A stretch of DNA of 64,000 nt from Paenibacillus segetis (GTDB taxonomy: Bacteria; Bacillota; Bacilli; Paenibacillales; Paenibacillaceae). Numbering within the stretch: the first letter of the stretch is position 1; every line of letters begins with the position of its first letter. The translations under genes and the position numbers were made by a program. Below, piece by piece: positions 42,576 through 52,641 of the stretch. The notes beneath the pieces were generated by a model. It did no database searches. It saw only the letters and a list, made by a program, of their open reading frames with translations, and was not told the origin of the DNA. The DNA lies in assembly GCF_014639155.1 (NCBI RefSeq), contig NZ_BMFT01000001.1, positions 2,914,001 through 2,978,000 on the forward strand. Reading direction: 5' to 3'.

Positions 42576-45500
42576 CTACAACCTGATGGCATCCCCGCTA
42601 TCAAAGAAATACAACCATTTCTCATCTACCGTAAGTCCCGTAATCTGTTCCACCGCGTCTCCGTACAATTCTAATTGGAAGCGATAAGATTCGCTCAATT
42701 CGGAGACTCCCCCTCGGTGTTCCAGAACTCGGTCACTCTTATAATCTAGCAGATACAACCGTCCATCCACGGAGAATAGGCAGTCTACTATCCCTTGAAT
42801 GAGGACCATTTCTCCTGCGAGTTCTTGGCTAAATCTACTTCCTTCGCCAGTTTCAACTAGATCACCTGTGCTACTACCACTTATCGGTGGTGCTAATCGC
42901 GGATAAGCTTCTAGTACTGGTAGACCATAACTGAACGGCATTTCCCGTTTTACCCAATCCGCTCTGCGCAGCAATTCTCCTAGCGGACTACGCAAGAAAT
43001 CGGCAATCCTTACAACATCCATTTCCTTCGCCTGCTCTGGCGTCATAATCTGCAACATGACAAGTCGATTCAGCGTATCCTGTACGGTTTGTTCCCCTGC
43101 TTCTAGCTCAAAAGAAAGATGCTGCATCACGGTATGATAAGCGGTCCCCCGTTCAGTAGGGGTCATATGTCGCTGCTCGATGAACCGCGGACGGCGTAAG
43201 TGTAATCTAAAGTCAATCTCCGAATTAGGTGATTCCAGTTCCCTCTTAAGTTCTTCCCTGGCAAAGACATCTTCTGATGGCTCTTCTTGCGCCGCCAATA
43301 GAGCTTTCATTTCAGTCACGGATGTCTTAGCAGAAATACGACTTGCAGACTCATAAGGATACGACCAATTCAGTTTAGAATCGACAACCTTCTGCAGTTC
43401 TTCATCTCTTGTCCCACGAATAGTGACCGGGTCACCGGAGAGCGTAGAAATCTCCTGCTCTCGATCTTCCTTAACGGCTGCCGCTTCCGCTGTTACTGAC
43501 ATTACAATCTCTCTTGAAGGCACGAAATCGATAATCCAATCCGAAGGGTTCTCTGCTAATACGATAGGTGAAGTCTCAGACAGTCCCCCAAATCGACGTA
43601 GCTCAGCGGCCGCCGGATGGCGAATAAGGGAAGGACCTAACCAATCAAGATAGCAACGAGCACGGGCCAAGAGGAAATCTGGTAGTTTCTCCTCGAGAGC
43701 TTCCAGTGCCCCAGCCCAAACTTCGACCGATTTAGTCAAATTTTTCACTGAAGATATCAATACGAGCTTGTCCTTTGGTCTTGTCAGAGCAACATATAAT
43801 ACTCGCATCTCCTCAGCAAGCAGTTCCATCCCCGCACGCCTGCGGATGGCGAGATTCGGTAATGTTGGATAACTAACTCGCGTGTCTCCGTCTACAAATT
43901 TCGGACCAAAGCCCATTTCTTTATGGACTAGAAAAGGTGCATTTAAATCCTGACGGTTAAACATCTTGGAGAGTCCCGCCACGAAAACGACTGGAAACTC
44001 TAATCCTTTACTCTTATGGATCGTCATGATTCGTACAGCATCACCTTGTTCACCCGTAGTTGCTGCTGCACCGAGATCTCCACCATTTTCCCTTAGCCTC
44101 GTTACATATCGTAGAAATCTAAATAACCCCCGGGAAGATGATGACATTTCATATTGTCTAGCCCGATCATGTAGCGCCGTTAAATTCCCTTGACGCTGGG
44201 AGCCACCTGGTAAGCCACCGACCCAATCCAAATATCCAGTCTCACGATATATGCTCCAGATTAAACGGCTCAACTCACCTTCTCTTGCCATATTGCGCCA
44301 AGCCTCCAGCTGATCCAGAAACGTATTCAACTTAGCTACTAAGGGTTCATCACTAAACATAAGATCTAAGTTTTGTTCTTCTGCACCTTTAGCAGCAGCC
44401 TGTACAGCATGAAAGAAGCTGCCACTCGGAGCTGCCAATCTCACCTGGGCAAGCTCCTCCTCCGATAAAGTATATAACGGGGAGCGGAGAACGGCTGCTA
44501 ACGGAATGTCTTGCAAAGGGTTATCAATAATTTGGAGTAGCGATAACATGGTCTCCACTTCTGAAGCCTGAAAATAACCCTGACTTAGCTCACCATAAGC
44601 TGGAATCCCTTCCATCCTAAGTTCTTCGATCATAATGGGTGCCCATGATAACGTGGACCGCAGTAAAATAACCATATCACGGTATCCAACCTGACGCGTT
44701 TCCTTCAATTGTTTATCGTAAATTTGGAGCGACTTCTCGTCTTGCCCCATCATTCCTCGAATCCGGGCTGCAATAGCGCGTGCCTCAAGCCGGACGGCCT
44801 CCAATTCGGCGGCCTCCTCCTCTGCTCCAGCTTCATCGCCTTCTGCTTCCACAGTTCCGATATTTGCTTCTGCTGAAGAAGATTCCGCACTTCGGTCTAT
44901 TAATAACAATTCCGGTCTGTAGTCACCTTGAGGGCTATCAGGAAATCCTTCACCATATATCAGCTCCGCCCTTGCATCATAGGAGATCTCAGCGACACCT
45001 TCATTCATCATTTGCCGGAACAATAAATTCACGGCGTCAACGACTTCACGGCGACTTCGGAAATTCCGCGCCAAATCGATCCGCAGACCATCTCCGCTAT
45101 AATCGTCACCATATTTCCGATATTTATCTAGAAACAATCCCGGTTCTGCAAGCCGAAAACGATAAATACTCTGTTTGACATCCCCAACCATAAAGCGATT
45201 ACCAGGACTATTGCGGGAAATTAACCGGACAATATCCTCTTGTACCGTATTCGTATCCTGATATTCATCGAGTAGTACCTCATCAAATTGTACTTGGTAT
45301 TCCAATGCCGCAGCTGAAGGCATAACCTCATACGGTGTTGAATCGGGATGACGCAAAATTTGTAAAGTATAGTGCTCCAGATCGGAGAAATCCAACCAAC
45401 CTTTGGCAACCTTCTCTTGCCGATATTTATCGCCAAATTCGATGATTAACATGGCGAGTTCCTTCATCAGAGGTGCAGCTTTATGCATTTCGTCTAAGAA

Positions 45501-46508
45501 TACTTCAGCCGGACGTCCAAATAGTTGAACTCGAAGTTCAGTAACACTCTTCTTAACCTCTTCGCGTAGCGTCTTAACCCGATCTTGCAACATAGGATCT
45601 GTCTGATCCTTCTTGCAAGGCTTAAGTTTCCCGAATGAGATCCCTTGAAACACCTCATAAAGCCCCGACCATGGCCCATTTTTCACCGCCGCTAGTAAGT
45701 TCTCAATTACGCTTAGATCCTCCTCTAGCGTTGTAGCATATGGCCCAGGTCCACCAGGAGATAAAGCAATATTGTGTGCTTGCCGCAACAAATCTGCAGC
45801 TCCCCCCAGCGTCAATGCTGTATCCGTTAAGATACTTCTCACCCAAGGGCTCTTCTCTATCGCTGCCGTGTCCGGAGCCTCAAATACAGCGGCTGCCTGT
45901 TGTAACCAATAATCTGGCCAAGGATGACTTCGTGAAAAGTCATATAATTTCTGTACTAAAGTAAAAACCGCATCATCACTCCGTTCTCCACCAAACCAAT
46001 CAGCCAGCATGAAGAAAGGACTACCTACAGACTCCAAATCATATTTCTGTTCAAACAGTTCTTCCAGCACTTCCTGACGTAGTAATGCTGTTTCACTCTC
46101 CGAAGCAATTCGAAAACCTGGGTCAAGTGGAATCAAAGTGTAGTAGTGTTGAATAACTTCCATACAGAAGGAATGGAGTGTCGTAATGGAGGCCCTTCCA
46201 AGCATAGCCAATTGACGACTCAGATGCTCATTGCCTGGATCTTGGGCTAACTCCTTCTCCAACGCTTCCGTGATCCGTTGCCGCATTTCTGCTGCCGCTG
46301 CTTTTGTAAAGGTTGCTACAAGCAACCGATCGACACTAATCGGTCGTTCACGATCCGACAATTTACGAATAATCCGCTCGACCAGCACCGCGGTTTTACC
46401 GGAACCAGCTGCAGCCGCCACAAGCATATCTCCACCGGAGAGCGAAATCGCCTTCCATTGATCATCACTCCAGTAGCTACCTTCTGGTTTGGGTATCGTC
46501 ATCATCAT
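42576..46508 (-). CDS. addA: Helicase-nuclease AddA (ATP-dependent DNase subunit A)
   Basis: A 1,310-residue UvrD-type helicase plus nuclease that processes double-strand breaks for RecA loading (the RecBCD analogue). Walker A AAAGSGKT is at about 33-40, Walker B-like LLDEYQDTNTVQ near 410, helicase motifs such as IMTIHKSKGLEFPVVFVAGL and LYVALTRPKDKLVL later, and the RecB-type nuclease motif LLDYKSD near 1,255. It overlaps the end of addB (TAATG) and so is translationally coupled. Its size and motif set are complete. Confidence 0.95.
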   Translation of the reverse strand: MMMTIPKPEGSYWSDDQWKAISLSGGDMLVAAAAGSGKTAVLVERIIRKLSDRERPISVDRLLVATFTKAAAAEMRQRITEALEKELAQDPGNEHLSRQLAMLGRASITTLHSFCMEVIQHYYTLIPLDPGFRIASESETALLRQEVLEELFEQKYDLESVGSPFFMLADWFGGERSDDAVFTLVQKLYDFSRSHPWPDYWLQQAAAVFEAPDTAAIEKSPWVRSILTDTALTLGGAADLLRQAHNIALSPGGPGPYATTLEEDLSVIENLLAAVKNGPWSGLYEVFQGISFGKLKPCKKDQTDPMLQDRVKTLREEVKKSVTELRVQLFGRPAEVFLDEMHKAAPLMKELAMLIIEFGDKYRQEKVAKGWLDFSDLEHYTLQILRHPDSTPYEVMPSAAALEYQVQFDEVLLDEYQDTNTVQEDIVRLISRNSPGNRFMVGDVKQSIYRFRLAEPGLFLDKYRKYGDDYSGDGLRIDLARNFRSRREVVDAVNLLFRQMMNEGVAEISYDARAELIYGEGFPDSPQGDYRPELLLIDRSAESSSAEANIGTVEAEGDEAGAEEEAAELEAVRLEARAIAARIRGMMGQDEKSLQIYDKQLKETRQVGYRDMVILLRSTLSWAPIMIEELRMEGIPAYGELSQGYFQASEVETMLSLLQIIDNPLQDIPLAAVLRSPLYTLSEEELAQVRLAAPSGSFFHAVQAAAKGAEEQNLDLMFSDEPLVAKLNTFLDQLEAWRNMAREGELSRLIWSIYRETGYLDWVGGLPGGSQRQGNLTALHDRARQYEMSSSSRGLFRFLRYVTRLRENGGDLGAAATTGEQGDAVRIMTIHKSKGLEFPVVFVAGLSKMFNRQDLNAPFLVHKEMGFGPKFVDGDTRVSYPTLPNLAIRRRAGMELLAEEMRVLYVALTRPKDKLVLISSVKNLTKSVEVWAGALEALEEKLPDFLLARARCYLDWLGPSLIRHPAAAELRRFGGLSETSPIVLAENPSDWIIDFVPSREIVMSVTAEAAAVKEDREQEISTLSGDPVTIRGTRDEELQKVVDSKLNWSYPYESASRISAKTSVTEMKALLAAQEEPSEDVFAREELKRELESPNSEIDFRLHLRRPRFIEQRHMTPTERGTAYHTVMQHLSFELEAGEQTVQDTLNRLVMLQIMTPEQAKEMDVVRIADFLRSPLGELLRRADWVKREMPFSYGLPVLEAYPRLAPPISGSSTGDLVETGEGSRFSQELAGEMVLIQGIVDCLFSVDGRLYLLDYKSDRVLEHRGGVSELSESYRFQLELYGDAVEQITGLTVDEKWLYFFDSGDAIRL

Positions 46509-49500
46509 TACTCCTCCTTTCTTCCGCTTGCTTCAAGTAGTTCCCATACTTGTTCTTTACCTGGTTTGCTGAGCACCTTATACGCACTGCCTTCTAGCGA
46601 CTCTTCAAACCGGCACACCGGCTTATACACGCAATGAGCACAAGCTGTCTGCGTACCAAGTCGGTATGGTGAAATATTCACGTCTCCATCGGTAATACGC
46701 GTCCCTATTTCTGCAATAGCATGCCGAACTGAATCAATAAGGGTACGCCATTGTTCTTGCGATGCAACTGACGCACTGCTGTAAAATCCACCGTCAGCTT
46801 TGAGCGCTACAGGCAAAATCTCAGAATATCCGCGTTCCAATTGCCCGTCCATTTGGGCGATGACATCGCGATCAGCTAACAGCAAACCCTTCATTTTGAA
46901 TCGTTTCAGCATTTCTAGCTCAGCCTCTTCACGGCTCATATCATTACTGCTCTGTAACAGTGGATTGTGTACATGAAAATATAAAGTACCCGCAGGCAAT
47001 GCGGGACGACCCAGCCACACTTCGGCTGATGTTAACAACACATCAAGGTAGGTAAGCATCTGCAGCGATAAACCATAATACACTTCATGGAGTTTGAGAT
47101 CCGTCTGACTCGATTTATAATCGATGACACGAAGAAGTAATCCTTTCTCCCCTTCTGCCATATCTACCCGATCTATCCGACCTACGATCTCCATCACACA
47201 TCCGTTAGACAATTCGAACGTTAATGGAGGTAGCGGTCGTCCTGGACCAAAATCAAGTTCCAAACCTACCGGTTCAAAACTGCCCCGCCGGGACTGCTCG
47301 CCTAGAATAACCGAAGCTCGGCCTACGATATTTTTAAGTTTGCGAGAAATGTAGCCGTACCGCTTTGAACTGAGTAGAATCTCTCCCTGCAACTGAGGAA
47401 CAAGCACCTCAACTGCTGCATCTGCTGCGCGGATACATTCTTCCGGTGTCAAGCTCCCCCAGCTTCGATTCTGCTCTTTGAATGTAATCGCCATCGAACT
47501 AAGCGCCGCATGAAATAGCTGTCCGATATCCGGAGCCTTCAAACGGTACATTCTTCTTTCCTTCAACTTCAATCCATGGGATGCGAAATGCGAAAACGGA
47601 CATGCCGAAAATTTTTCCATCCGTGACACGCTAGTGCGCAGCACCTTACCATATAATTTTCGACTAGTCGCTGGGTTCAAACTAGCTACTTGATTTCGAT
47701 AATCTAGCGATTCCATTAATCGTGAGACTTTAGCGGACCATTCCGGTTGTTCCTTATACCAATCCAGAACACTCCACCACAGTGGAGATATTTCGTTACC
47801 TGCTTTCCACTGCCTCATTTGTCTAATTAACGTAGTGAGTGCCTGCGCTGGCCCCGCCACGTATTCTAATTGACTCTGGGCCGTGTCCGAAATACTAGGA
47901 GTATCGCTAATAAACTTTTCCTCTAATAATGGGAAAATTCTCTTCACATGGCGTATGACCTCAGATGGAAGAAGCGAGGAACCATTTTCATCAGCACTTG
48001 GATAACTCAGCCACAATGAATGACTAGCTGAAGAAAGCGCCCCATAGATAAGAAACCGTTCGTCTAATAATCTGCGACTCATACCTGGTGCCAATTCTAG
48101 CCCAATTTCCGCAAGCCGAACTCGTTCCTGATCACTCAGCACACCTTTATCTTGAAGATTGGCTGGCATAATCCCTTCATTAATGCCTAGCAGAAACACA
48201 TGCTTCACATGACTAGTACGCGTCCTATCCGTGCTACCGATCAAGACCTGATCGAGCGAAGGAGGTACTAATGCTAGCTTCAAATCCTTCAGCCCTGTCT
48301 CGAGGACACCAGCGAACAGAGAACTGCCTAATTCCTCGTCACCCATCATTTCGACAATCTGATCTAGCAGTTCAAGAATCACGTTCCATAACTGTCGGTG
48401 CTCCATCGCCCCTTGGGGATGCCCATTTTGTAGACATTGATGGGCCATCAGATCGAGCCGCCGTGGTGCTTCAATATCTTCGAGCAGATGATACACAGCT
48501 GCACACATATCAGCTGCGCTCTTAGCTTTCTTCATTCTTTTCTCAAAAGAAAATAACGGTCCCGTTATCGCCGCGCGGCACTGCTCCAACACGCGAAGCG
48601 CCTTGTTCTCGGTTATCTTTTCCGGATTCTCACCTGGCTCAAGTGATAGACTAGGGGCCGCTTTCCATGGCTGACCATCGGTCCAACGATAGCCATGAAT
48701 TCCACTTGCTAGGACATAATTCTCTAGTGCATCCATATCTTCACGCGTCAAACTACCATCCAGCGGAAGTAGAAAATCACTCTTTACACAACGAAACACA
48801 TCTTCATATTTCCAATATTTCAAAATAACATCGAGTGCCGCTCTTATAAATTCAATCAATGGGTGATGAAGGACACTGGTCTTCTGATCTAAGAAATGAG
48901 GAATACGATACTCCTCAAATACAGGACTAATCAAATGCTCGTAATCCCCTAAATTCCGCACGAACAATGCCATGTCCCGCCAGCGCGCGCCTTCCTCCCT
49001 GGCCAAACGCACCATTTCACGAGCCGCCCCCTCTATCTCAATACGACGGCCTCCAGCCACATGAAGTGATAGAGAATCAGGAAGATCAGCTGGGGGTGTG
49101 GCATCAGGCCAACTGATTCGTCGTTCATACGCCGATTCCAGGTAAGATAACGTCTCACTATGTTTAAACCTTGGATAAGGGCGAGCATCGAGCCATTTGG
49201 TCGGTTTAACTTCAACTCCTAAAGATTCAGCTAATGCGCTCAGCTTCATATAAGTTATCGCCGTGGGTTGAAACAAATTCAGCTCATGAGGAGGAATCCC
49301 ATCGTCATAGGGACGATCTAAGGTAAGAGCTACGGTCAAAGACGAAACCGTAGTCAATAAAGCGCCAATGGCGCTATATTCTTGAGGCGTAAATGTATGA
49401 AATCCATCAATCCAAATATCAGCCCCTCGAAGGTACGAAGAATTCGGAGCACCCTCTGTCAACTTGATCACATGATCCTCGGCATCAATATATAACTTGG

Positions 49501-50026
49501 AGAGTTCTTCATCAAACTCGCGATATAAGAGATTCAAATCATGCAGTTTATCTCTTAATAATGGAGAATCAGTGGCTGAACTCTCTAGAAAACGCAGATG
49601 GTCTTCTAGTGCCCCGAAATTCGTATTATGCTTCTTCATCTCTGTGTACAGGGAATTGATCTCATCGATCAAACCAAGCTGATCTCCTGCATGTCCATAC
49701 AGCCTTAGCTCGTCCCTGTGACGACGCATCATTTTGTAGAGCAGCATTTTCTTGCCTTCCTCGCTGATCGGAACCAAGGCTGAACCGCCCGTTTCTTGCA
49801 TCACACGTAGAGCTAGACGCCGGAAACCAAGCACTTGGGTACGAAGGGTTCCGCGAAGACCCGGTGTCTGAAGTATGGCCTGCTCAATCTGAAACGTTCC
49901 TTGCTCAGGTGCAAGCAGAATAAGTGGTGAACCTATGGGGTTCTCGCGTAACTGGGAGGTAATCTCGTTCAGGACCATGTTGCTCTTGCCACTGCCGGAG
50001 CGGCCTATAATGAATTGAAGTGACAT
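46508..50026 (-). CDS. addB: Helicase-nuclease AddB (ATP-dependent DNase subunit B)
   Basis: A 1,172-residue partner of AddA. It has an N-terminal Walker A, GRSGSGKS (8-15), a degenerate helicase core, and a RecB-type nuclease domain with DYKSSQTDLK near 968. An Fe-S cluster is likely, formed by Cys near 807 (SACPFSHF) and the late CAHCVYKPVC at about 1,129-1,138; the first Cys and the C-terminal trio are known ligands in B. subtilis AddB. TTAGGAGGC lies 6 bases before the ATG. First gene of the repair operon. Confidence 0.95.
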   Translation of the reverse strand: MSLQFIIGRSGSGKSNMVLNEITSQLRENPIGSPLILLAPEQGTFQIEQAILQTPGLRGTLRTQVLGFRRLALRVMQETGGSALVPISEEGKKMLLYKMMRRHRDELRLYGHAGDQLGLIDEINSLYTEMKKHNTNFGALEDHLRFLESSATDSPLLRDKLHDLNLLYREFDEELSKLYIDAEDHVIKLTEGAPNSSYLRGADIWIDGFHTFTPQEYSAIGALLTTVSSLTVALTLDRPYDDGIPPHELNLFQPTAITYMKLSALAESLGVEVKPTKWLDARPYPRFKHSETLSYLESAYERRISWPDATPPADLPDSLSLHVAGGRRIEIEGAAREMVRLAREEGARWRDMALFVRNLGDYEHLISPVFEEYRIPHFLDQKTSVLHHPLIEFIRAALDVILKYWKYEDVFRCVKSDFLLPLDGSLTREDMDALENYVLASGIHGYRWTDGQPWKAAPSLSLEPGENPEKITENKALRVLEQCRAAITGPLFSFEKRMKKAKSAADMCAAVYHLLEDIEAPRRLDLMAHQCLQNGHPQGAMEHRQLWNVILELLDQIVEMMGDEELGSSLFAGVLETGLKDLKLALVPPSLDQVLIGSTDRTRTSHVKHVFLLGINEGIMPANLQDKGVLSDQERVRLAEIGLELAPGMSRRLLDERFLIYGALSSASHSLWLSYPSADENGSSLLPSEVIRHVKRIFPLLEEKFISDTPSISDTAQSQLEYVAGPAQALTTLIRQMRQWKAGNEISPLWWSVLDWYKEQPEWSAKVSRLMESLDYRNQVASLNPATSRKLYGKVLRTSVSRMEKFSACPFSHFASHGLKLKERRMYRLKAPDIGQLFHAALSSMAITFKEQNRSWGSLTPEECIRAADAAVEVLVPQLQGEILLSSKRYGYISRKLKNIVGRASVILGEQSRRGSFEPVGLELDFGPGRPLPPLTFELSNGCVMEIVGRIDRVDMAEGEKGLLLRVIDYKSSQTDLKLHEVYYGLSLQMLTYLDVLLTSAEVWLGRPALPAGTLYFHVHNPLLQSSNDMSREEAELEMLKRFKMKGLLLADRDVIAQMDGQLERGYSEILPVALKADGGFYSSASVASQEQWRTLIDSVRHAIAEIGTRITDGDVNISPYRLGTQTACAHCVYKPVCRFEESLEGSAYKVLSKPGKEQVWELLEASGRKEE

Positions 50027-50150
50027 GAAAATGCCTCCTAAAGGAATATCTAAAAGTTCGAACTGCTAAAAACGGACAAGTTATCTAAGTCACAGTATAT
50101 CATAACGTTCGGCGCAAAATAAGAATGTACGTTCCGTCCAAATAACGTAA

Positions 50151-50192
50151 ACAGCTCTGATTACGAAGGTCCTCCCTTCATAACAGAGCTGT
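50151..50192 (-). terminator. Hairpin after the Nudix-methyltransferase gene
   Basis: ACAGCTCTG...GAAGG pairs almost perfectly with CCTTC...CAGAGCTGT (one bulge, one G-U). The minus-strand T tail (GTTTACGTTATTT) is weak, so it may be a weak terminator or an mRNA 3' hairpin. Confidence 0.5.
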
Positions 50193-50221
50193 ATTCATAC
50201 ACTATTAACCTTTAGTAAATT

Positions 50222-51265
50222 TTACCTTTTCTCACCGGAATAATAAAAGAACTCTTCATCTACCTCATCCATATTACTAAAATTATGTTTGAAGGATAAT
50301 TCAATTAATCTTTCACGGCTCGGGATCGGTTCCCGCGGACTCTTGAATCCGATTCTTTGATGGTGAGCTTGTATGCCTGCTCTAGTCCTAGAATGAGCGA
50401 TGATGAACTTTCCTCCTGGTTTGAGGTTATGGTGGGCATTCTTAAAAATCCGATCCAAATTTTCAAAATGCGGGATACTATCATAAATAATAATATAGTC
50501 AAAACAGAAGTCGAATTTTATTTTATTCTCGAAATCCATACAATAGGACTCTGCTTGCGGAAATTCATTGGTTAATTCCTCTAGCATTTTAGTTGATAGA
50601 TCGATAGCTACATATCTCTTGGGGTTAATCTCCATATTGGTAAGAACAGAGAGTAATATCCCCGTACCTGAAGCAACATCTAATATTTTGTGATCATTAT
50701 TAATACCCAGTGACTCAATTAATCTACTAGCGACAGAAATCGACTCTGGCGTATTTTTCCAATGAGGTGCTAATTGATCAAACCGCTTGATATCTTCTCT
50801 TTTCTTCTCAGGTATTGTAAAGCTATTCCAAGTTGTTTCTTCTATATTCCATTGCTGGATTGTCTTAAAAAGTAGTCTATGTAAATTGCCGTAAGTCATA
50901 TTCTCTGGAAAAGATTCCACCCATCTTACTTCTTCTATTTCAAATTCTTCTGGTAACTTACCTAATTCCAATATTTCACAGTAATATAACAAACCGTAAC
51001 TCTTTTCCCCATTCACTGTCATGGAATACTTTGTAACAGGAGTTATCCTAAAAGAACGTGCACCCGATTCTTCATATAGTTCACGTGCTGCGGCTTCATT
51101 CAAATCTTCATTGGGTTCGCGATGTCCCCCTTGCACTTCCCAAGTTGTCTTCCCTTTCTGCCTACCTATCCCCCACCGACCCTGATACTTGGAAAACATC
51201 ACGACAAATTGGATCTCTGTATCTTCTGGATGATCTAAACCGTAAACTTCAACCAAACTGTCCAA
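50222..51265 (-). CDS. Fusion of Nudix hydrolase and class I SAM methyltransferase
   Basis: A 347-residue protein. Residues 1-135 form a Nudix domain whose box matches G-x5-E-x7-RE-U-x-EE-x-G exactly (G47, E53, R61-E62, E65-E66, G68). Residues about 155-340 form a Rossmann-type methyltransferase, with motif I KILDVASGTGI (194-204), the acidic VAIDLST after it, FDYIIIYDSIPHF (motif IV position) and LKPGGKFIIAHSR. I know of no standard role for this pairing. The Nudix part could process a nucleotide or a methylated or oxidised compound used by the methyltransferase. TTG start after GGAGGTGATTAT. Confidence 0.8.
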   Translation of the reverse strand: MDSLVEVYGLDHPEDTEIQFVVMFSKYQGRWGIGRQKGKTTWEVQGGHREPNEDLNEAAARELYEESGARSFRITPVTKYSMTVNGEKSYGLLYYCEILELGKLPEEFEIEEVRWVESFPENMTYGNLHRLLFKTIQQWNIEETTWNSFTIPEKKREDIKRFDQLAPHWKNTPESISVASRLIESLGINNDHKILDVASGTGILLSVLTNMEINPKRYVAIDLSTKMLEELTNEFPQAESYCMDFENKIKFDFCFDYIIIYDSIPHFENLDRIFKNAHHNLKPGGKFIIAHSRTRAGIQAHHQRIGFKSPREPIPSRERLIELSFKHNFSNMDEVDEEFFYYSGEKR

Positions 51266-51309
51266 ATAATCACCTCCAAATCATTTTGATAAATATGAAT
51301 TTTAAAGGA

Positions 51310-51828
51310 TCAAATTTCCCTAGCTTCAATCTTATTCCGTAAAAATTGCTCATTCAGTCCATGCTTACAAAACTCAAACTTGATTCCTGTTAATCCTTGA
51401 ATTCGATCAATAACTTGTGCTAAATGATAACTTGCATGTTCTACTAAATGATAAATATGATGAACATGTTCCATGTCGAATTCTGCAGGGCTGTTAATAT
51501 ATTGAACGATCAGCTGCTTCCATGAGTTCAATTGCTCGTTCATCTGCTCAAGTAATTGCTGCGGGGTATAATCACCTTTAGGAAAAAATTCATGAAATCC
51601 TTGTTCTAATAAATGTTCTTGGTTTGTTAATCTAAGACAGTTTCTATGAATATGCTCCGTTACGTGAATAACAATTCCACCTACTGAATTACTACCGGGA
51701 TACTGTTCTACCCATAAATGGTCTTGTTGCAAGGGCTTGAATGCCTCACATAATTTCAAAAAGTACAGATCACACATTCTATGAAGTGAAATTCTCAGAA
51801 AAGTTTCTACAAAACCCTCGTCTTTCAT
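51310..51828 (-). CDS. DinB-like (DUF1572-type) putative metal-binding protein
   Basis: A 172-residue four-helix-bundle protein. The conserved histidines of the DinB superfamily appear as IVIHVTEHIHRN (about 52-63) and HIYHLVEHASYH (about 123-134), the second in the usual place. Family members bind a metal and act in thiol transfer or DNA-damage responses in some bacteria; the substrate is unknown here. AAGGAGTTGATGAAGG precedes the ATG. Confidence 0.72.
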   Translation of the reverse strand: MKDEGFVETFLRISLHRMCDLYFLKLCEAFKPLQQDHLWVEQYPGSNSVGGIVIHVTEHIHRNCLRLTNQEHLLEQGFHEFFPKGDYTPQQLLEQMNEQLNSWKQLIVQYINSPAEFDMEHVHHIYHLVEHASYHLAQVIDRIQGLTGIKFEFCKHGLNEQFLRNKIEAREI

Positions 51829-51879
51829 CCTTCATCAACTCCTTAGTAGAATACAGAACCCAGCCTTAGGCAGTTTTAA

Positions 51880-52476
51880 TTATGCCCATTCACTTGCAAG
51901 TATGGCATAGTGATACGAATCCACCCAGATTGGCTCGCCATCCTTGGTCCTTTTGAAAGTAGCATTCTGTAGCATATGAGCTTCCCTTCGCATACCTAAC
52001 CGTTCCAACAGTTTCCATGATGCTGGATTGACAACATTGGCTGCAGCAGTAATTCTATGAGCCTTAAATTCCTCGAATCCATGTTGAATTACTCTTCTGG
52101 TTGATTCAGTCGCATAACCTTGACCATAGAACTCAGGATTAAATACATACCCTACTTCCCATGTTCTAAATTGTTCGGGTCCATCTTGATTGAAATAGAT
52201 CTGACCTATCACTTGCCCACTATCTTTAAGGCACACCGCCCAAAATGGACCTTGCTCTCCTTCTTCTTGCCGCAATAATGCCTCTTTGATACAGGTTTCC
52301 TTAGACAGAATATCATATGGCTCAAAAGCCACAACTTCAGGCAGCGAGAGATATTGGTATATAGCCTCCCCATCCTCTGCTACAAATCTACGGATAATTA
52401 GTCTTTCTGTTTCCATTTCCACTCGTGTTTCCACTTCCATTTCTTCTTCTACTTCCATTTTTATACCTAAATCCAC
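51880..52476 (-). CDS. GNAT N-acetyltransferase with an acidic repeat extension
   Basis: A 198-residue protein of the RimJ/RimL-like acetyltransferase group: ETERLIIRRFVAEDGEAIYQYL, WEVGYVFNPEFYGQGYATESTRRVIQHGF (acetyl-CoA loop) and NVVNPASWKLLERLGMRREAH. Residues 1-20 are an unusual MEVEEEMEVETRVEMETE stretch, which looks like an expansion of a short repeat and is not part of the normal fold. The GTG start lies 10 bases after AGGGGA; a later ATG would remove the odd stretch but has no clear site. Substrate unknown, with drug or protein N-termini among the possibilities. Confidence 0.78.
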   Translation of the reverse strand: MDLGIKMEVEEEMEVETRVEMETERLIIRRFVAEDGEAIYQYLSLPEVVAFEPYDILSKETCIKEALLRQEEGEQGPFWAVCLKDSGQVIGQIYFNQDGPEQFRTWEVGYVFNPEFYGQGYATESTRRVIQHGFEEFKAHRITAAANVVNPASWKLLERLGMRREAHMLQNATFKRTKDGEPIWVDSYHYAILASEWA

Positions 52477-52574
52477 GATCTAAAGATCCCCTTGTGAAAA
52501 ACTTTCCCAGGCTCCTTCATATTTTAACATGGTAAAATATTACTTTATGAGAATTTTGTCACCATAGAATGAAT

Positions 52575-52617
52575 TGTGTGTGACATCACCAAAAAATCAA
52601 ATTTAATATGATATACT
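52575..52617 (+). promoter_or_regulatory. Fnr-type class II promoter of nrdD
   Basis: TGTGT-GTGACA-TCACC (52575-52590) matches TGTGA-N6-TCACA at 8 of 10 fixed positions. It lies exactly 21 bases ahead of an extended -10, TGATATACT (hexamer 52612-52617), so its centre is near -41.5. This is the same geometry as the promoter at 37727, and nrdD is a known anaerobic gene. Confidence 0.6.
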
Positions 52618-52641
52618 CTCTGAACAATATTATTGTAAAGG

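Noticed and set aside
52625-52637. NrdR-box-like ACAATATTATTGT ahead of nrdD
   Set aside because: It is palindromic, but has one base more than the NrdR consensus core and no second copy, so I do not call it.
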